In this document: piece after piece, positions 59,327 through 64,000 of the stretch | How positions within the stretch are numbered: the first letter of the stretch is position 1 | How the letters are laid out: each line of letters opens with the position of its first letter | Assembly: GCA_020912385.1 (NCBI GenBank) | Contig: CP087221.1 | Span: forward strand, 806,001-870,000 | Source of the DNA: Neofusicoccum parvum | Taxonomy: Eukaryota; Ascomycota; Dothideomycetes; Botryosphaeriales; Botryosphaeriaceae | Length of the DNA stretch: 64,000 nucleotides | Reading direction: 5' to 3' | Position numbers and translations under genes: made by a program | Notes under the pieces: generated by a model | What the model was told of the DNA's origin: nothing | Database searches by the model: none | The model's input: the letters and a program-made list of their open reading frames with translations, nothing else

Positions 59327-61046
59327 ATGGCTGCCAATCCGACGGCTGTCCTCACACCTTACGCCGTGAATTCAACATACCGATGGGATGGAATTGACGG
59401 GAATTGGTCAACCTTCCGCGTCTCCGCTGGCAATCCCGGCCAGAACTTCCGTGTACTAGTCTCAACACGCGCACCTGCAAATTGGCTACCAATTCCAGAA
59501 GGATGCTTAGAATATCTGATATGTCCGTCCTTGCGTGGTGTGGAGGACTTCGAAAGCAACCCAAGTCGTGGATTTGAGTACAACCGGTCGAGTACTTGGA
59601 ATGGTCTAGGCGTGTTTGCCCTCGATCTTGAAGGAAATCTCGGAATAAAGGGGGAGGGAGGGATATTCGGCTATGACACAGTCAGGTTGGGGTTCAGCCA
59701 AGACACAGATGCATTGGAGGTGAACAGTACCGAGGTAGTAGGAGTCGGCATGGAGGACTACTACTTGGGTTTACTCGGCATGAGTGATGCGAAGACGTCA
59801 CTTTCGAACGTAGCGAAATCTATCAAAAGCCTGATCGAGAATCTGAAGGACTACAACAAAATTCCAAGTCGATCGTACGGATACACAGCTGGCGCCTATT
59901 ATCGTGAGTTTAAGTCCCCTAGTCTTCATCACAAGCTCTAAACCGCTGTTCGTAGGCTTCAACAAGGTGGCTGGAAGCTTGGTGATAGGCGGTTATGACC
60001 AGTCCCGTTTCACACCTCCCATATACAACTTCGCCTTCGCGTCGGATCTCGATCGATTCCTCCAGGTTGGAATACAATCAATATTCACCACTTTTAGTCT
60101 CAATCAATCAGGCCCGGCCAATTTGGTCTTATCTCACGGTCACTTTTCCCTTATCGACTCCACCGTTTCGCACCTTTGGCTCCCGGGTGAAGTTTGCGAT
60201 AACTTTGCGACCGCGTTCAACCTCACCTACGATGCAGAGGAGAACTACTACTTGATCAGCGACACGGTGCGCCAGAGGCTTCTTGCCGAGAACATAACCT
60301 TGAGTTTCAAGCTAGGCAACGACCACCACTTCTCCACCAACGACAGCATCGAAATCAAGCTGCCTTACGATGCCTTCGACCTCTTCATCCGTCCACCCGC
60401 CTACCCAAACACGACGCGCTACTTCCCCATCCGACGTGCCAGCAACGATACCCAGTACACGATCGGCCGGGCTTTCCTCCAGGAAGCCTACCTCACCGTC
60501 GACTACGAGCGCCAGAACTTCTCTCTCGCCCAAGCGAACTTCCTTACCGACCCAAGTCAGTCGCAGGATATCCGCAAAATATTCTCCACCGACTACGTCG
60601 CCCCGACACCACCCTCCGAGCTCAGCTCCGGTGCCAAAGCCGGCATCGCCATCGGCGCCCTCGCCGGCCTGCTCATCCTCTTCGGCGCCCTCTATCTCTG
60701 CTGGTACCGACCTCGCCGCACCGAGCAGGTACGTCGCCACGCAATTCCGCCGAACTACGCTGAAGGCAAACCTTACAACCCCTTCTACGCGACAGGCGGC
60801 CCGGAGCAGCCGCCGTCGGAGATGCTGGCGTCGACCGGACACCAGGGACCCAGGCCTGAGCTCGAGGGTGCGGGTGTGGGTGGCGGGTCGTATGAGCTGC
60901 CGGCGTCGGCGGGGGCGGCGAGGGAAGGCTGGTTGCACGAGATGGATGCGGGGAATGGGGATGCTGCTGACGGGGAGGGGGGTGGGGAGGAGGGAACGGA
61001 GAGGGAAAGGAGAGCTTCGGCTGCGGTGGCACCGACGGAGCGTTGA
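59327..61046 (+). CDS. Pepsin-like membrane-anchored protein without catalytic motifs
   Basis: Exons 59327-59903 and 59956-61046 (52-nt intron, GTGAGT..CGTAG) encode 555 aa. The fold pattern of peptidase A1 is recognisable (YRWDGIDGNWSTFRVSAG, FRVLVSTRAPANWLP, GILGLG-like VVGVGMEDYYLGLLGM, KVAGSLVIGGYD, TIGRAFLQEAYLTVDYE). However, the first active-site D-T-G is replaced by S46-T-R, and the second reads D-S-T instead of D-T-G. Proteolytic activity is therefore unlikely. A transmembrane helix at about 420-443 is followed by a 112-residue Gly/Glu/Pro-rich cytosolic tail. The chosen start (MAANPTAVLT) has no signal peptide, although the protein clearly needs one; an upstream exon or a lost leader is possible. 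Likely a surface receptor-like or binding protein. Confidence 0.82.
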
Positions 61047-63010
61047 TGGCTGCGTTTTGCCTTTGTCTTCTTGAGTCGCTCGTTTGGGACATCTGGTGGC
61101 GTTGTCCGGTGTGCCTGTGCAGTTTTGATGAACGCTTTCCTTATATTTCATCTCATATAGACTATTGAGCACCCGTAGATGCTGTAACGATCAATGATAA
61201 GATATTTTATAGTACGTGGCTGAGCAGATCAAATACAGTGAGCGTTAACGGATGACACGAGATACTTCCGTCCACATACTGTATCACAAGTCCTTTGGCG
61301 GGCGAGTTTTTCCATGTTCTTGTAATACATCCTCACCGACTTTTTCGTCCTCCACTTCACAGAAAGAAAAGCCACTCTTTAGCATTCGTGTGGAGATGTT
61401 TAGACTCTCCATGTGTTCAGTAATGATTCGGCGTGGTAGGTGAGCTGAATGATGGGGTTCGGTTGCCAAACACATGTTGATAGTTCTGTGCGCCGGTCGC
61501 CGTCACTCAATATATGTTGAAGTCCCAAGCTGGTGCTATCTTTGCAGCAAGACACCGGTAGGTCTGAAGCCATAAATGCATCATAATAACTTAAGACCTT
61601 GGCCAAATGCGTGAACATTGAGCCACAACTTTGTTAAATTTATCTCCCCGTAGGCTGGCAGACACCTCATGAGAGTGCCAATCACGGTCATATATGATGA
61701 CTAAGCGTTCAAAGACCCAAGGGTATAGTACTGAGCTTTTCAGCTCGTACTACCGTACTACGTAGGCATTTCGACCTCTTCCCCAAGAATGTCAGTGGCT
61801 GCAGGGTGAGCGAATCCTCCGATCGTGGCTTCAGCTAATTGGCTACATGCACTCAGCCTCAAGGCATGAGATCAATTGCGGGTACCGTGACATTGATCTG
61901 CATCACGAGTGAGCCTTGAAGTCACCTTCCAGCCTAGTACTCTTGCATAGCCCCCTGGAATTGCTGCCTGCGAGCGTATCACCTATATGAGAGCGGTGTA
62001 ACCACAATCTCTGGCCGCAATGCCGCGCATGTCCTACAGAGTTGGCTTGGCAACTTATCGATCTGACGCCAATGACTTACGCCATGCCCTGTGCTCGAGA
62101 AAACACACTTATTCTTTTTCGGCTCTCCACGACACGCCAGACTTTCCAATGGGCTTTCTAAGTGCATTCCTGTTCGAACATGCGTTAGTATCAACATTCT
62201 CAAGGCTTCATCTTCGAAACCAAAGTCCGCAATACCGGGCTGTAGACGGAATCAAAGCCCCCAAATTCCATTATGGCTGACGAATAACATCAATCCATCT
62301 CAGTGGAGAAGAAGAATTCAAAGGGTATCAACTCTCTCGTCAGAAGCCGCCCGGTACTCGTGAAGCTTAGATTTTTGGATAGAGAGCCAGTCATGGAGAG
62401 TCTCAAGACAACAGTAATCTATGAAGCGGCCAGGGGCTCCAATGGAATGGCGAGAAGAATTATGTTGCCTTTGCTACTCGAATCAATTTTCAAACCTTAC
62501 TGCACAAGAAAACCCCTCAACATACGAAACGAGAGTGAACGACTTGCACGATATTGCGATCGAAGATGAATACGGGTTGACGGTGATGGACCGTGCACAG
62601 AGGACGGAAACACCATTGCTGTGGCGCTTTTGAGGCAGAAGTAAGACGATCTATTGATATATCGTCCAAGTAACCAAGTCGTAGAAACTTCTGAGGAAGG
62701 AAGGCCTCATCGATGACAACCTTTCGTCTCTATTGGCTCATTGGAAAATTATGGAGGCTTTTGCGTTGAGTAATTGGTGGGAGATTTGGATACCGAGAGT
62801 GGATCCAGAAATGCAAGAATATTCTTAGAGCGTTGCCGAAGTCGAGCTGCATAGTTAAGTCAAGATCACCGCATTCGAAACCATAATGAACATAAAAAAT
62901 GGTTGGTATGTATCGAGCACCTCCACAAGGTATATACAGCTCACCGGCCCCCAAACAGTGGCCAGACACCTCAAAACCCCACCCAAAACGCCATCCCATG
63001 CATTACTGTA
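61047..63010. other. Gene-free region of about 2 kb
   Basis: No gene is supported; the longest frames (62303-62569, 62091-62363) lack recognisable sequence and splice partners. It contains the 3' flanks of the pepsin-like gene and of the small protein gene at 63011. Confidence 0.45.
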
Positions 63011-63421
63011 CTATACCCACTCTCCAATCCTCCCCATCAGCTCGACCACCTCCATCGCATCCTCGCTGGCCCTCTTCTCCCTCATGGCCTTGACGTCGTC
63101 CTGCCAGTCCTCGATCTCCCAGGCGCCGCTGATGTCGGCGCTGCTCCTGCCCATGCCGTCGACGGCGATAACCAGCGGTTTGAAGAGTCAGATGCCGGTG
63201 CGCTTGAGCACGTACATGGCCATGAACGGCCAGCCCAGCAGCGCGCTGCCGACCGGCACGTACCACGACGCCGTGCGCCAGAACTTGTTGGCGTAGAAGC
63301 CGTAGTTGATGGCGTGCATCTGCGCGCGGTTGACCGGGTACCGGCCGTGCGGGTGCGGCTCCTGCACAAGGTTGCGGGCGGAGCGCAGGAAGGCGCGGAT
63401 GGGGGAGGCGCGGAAGCTCAT
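63011..63421 (-). CDS. Small probable mitochondrial protein, 113 aa
   Basis: Exons 63421-63216 and 63146-63011 encode 113 aa. The 69-nt intron (donor GTACGT, CTGAC branch, GGCAG acceptor) joins WPFMAM to SSADISGAWEIEDW in phase. Without splicing the frame stops after 77 residues, yet the same frame stays coding-like beyond the stop, so the spliced form is preferred. The N-terminus MSFRASPIRAFLRSARNLVQ is basic and amphipathic like a mitochondrial targeting or inner-membrane protein. A hydrophobic stretch lies at about 53-69 (WYVPVGSALLGWPFMAM), and the C-terminus (EIEDWQDDVKAMREKRASED) is charged and helical. It looks like a small respiratory-chain or assembly subunit, but I cannot name the family. 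Confidence 0.72.
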
Positions 63422-64000
63422 GGTTGTTGTTGTTGGTTTTTTGTGTGGTGGATTGTTTTAAATCGGTTGTTTCGAGGTATCCAAAATGGATTTTTGAGTT
63501 GAGTTGGTTGGTGGTTGAGTCGAGATTTTTTTCCCAAAGCGGAAAGTGTGGAGTGGAGAGGGTTGTTCGAAAGCCGAAGCTGTTCTTCAGAAGCTGCTGT
63601 GCTTTGCTGCTGTGTGATGCTGATGATGAAAAAAGGAAACCACCGTCGTGCAGCAGCATCCAATATATACAAAGTCAGCCCTACCCTCAAAGAACGCCCC
63701 AACCAACAGGCAGTGACTCCAAAATCCAGGCATCACGACACCACGGGGATCGCGACCGAGCTTTCTCGTCGTATCACCTGAGCCCAACGGCCATCGCGTC
63801 CCTCCGGCCGTTCGCTCCCGCAGGAGGCCGCCCAGGAAAACGATCCTTTCCGCCCCGTGCGGCTCAGCAATCCGTGCATCGAGCGCAGTCCGGGGAAAGC
63901 AGGAAACGGGTTCTGCGAAACGCCCGGGCCACCGCGCCTCGTGAACCCGGGTCAGCCAGGCGGCAGCTCCCCATGAGCGAGGAGTCCGGCGCCCTGGCCG
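63422..64000. other. Right flank
   Basis: 579 nt: the promoter of the small protein gene and then GC-rich sequence to the window end. No gene is supported; a gene beyond the edge may start here. Confidence 0.45.

Overview
The window is nuclear DNA of a filamentous ascomycete. The evidence is dense protein-coding genes on both strands, many introns of about 46-70 nt with GT..CTAAC/CTGAC..AG signals, several Zn2Cys6 and C2H2 regulators, a GT69 mannosyltransferase, an FMP52 homologue and cytochrome P450s. No rRNA, convincing tRNA, CRISPR array, transposase or viral gene was found. Exon limits below were read by hand from splice signals, and every join was checked for phase. No transcript or database search was available.

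Layout. 2.6-9.1 kb (-): a secreted, PAN-domain, mucin-like wall protein of about 2120 aa with repeats. 10.3-11.0 kb (+): a LAMTOR/Meh1-like TORC1-scaffold protein. 12.2-32.7 kb: a run of metabolic genes with two regulators and no PKS, NRPS, terpene synthase or DMATS: EthD protein, P450, class V PLP enzyme, kynurenine-type aminotransferase, FAH-family hydrolase, C2H2-Zn2Cys6 regulator, PRISE-type reductase, VOC (extradiol dioxygenase-like) protein, O-methyltransferase, MetE-C-like protein and a second Zn2Cys6 regulator. 33.3-35.7 kb (+): a TALE-homeobox/C2H2 regulator. 36.3-38.7 kb (-): a three-pass membrane protein. 40.4-41.8 kb (-): an Ntn asparaginase-like protein. 43.2-46.6 kb (-): a large disordered protein with CxxC pairs. 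48.9-52.7 kb (+): a P450 and an OYE-type flavin oxidoreductase. 53.3-54.6 kb (-): a CMT1-like mannosyltransferase. 55.3-56.0 kb (+): FMP52. 56.4-63 kb is gene-poor, with a frame-broken secreted-protein gene and a pepsin-fold membrane protein that has lost its catalytic motifs. 63.0-63.4 kb (-): a 113-aa probable mitochondrial protein.

How the genes may work together. The best candidate for an undescribed system is the 12.2-32.7 kb run. It joins a ring-cleavage-type VOC protein and an FAH-fold hydrolase, the bacterial meta-cleavage pairing, with two PLP enzymes, a P450, a reductase, an O-methyltransferase and a MetE-like protein. Four of its start-site intergenic regions carry a GGGGCGG motif, and the P450 promoter has a dense group of CreA-type SYGGRG sites. 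This fits a carbon-regulated pathway for an aromatic, perhaps amino-acid-derived, compound. The pathway and substrate are inference.
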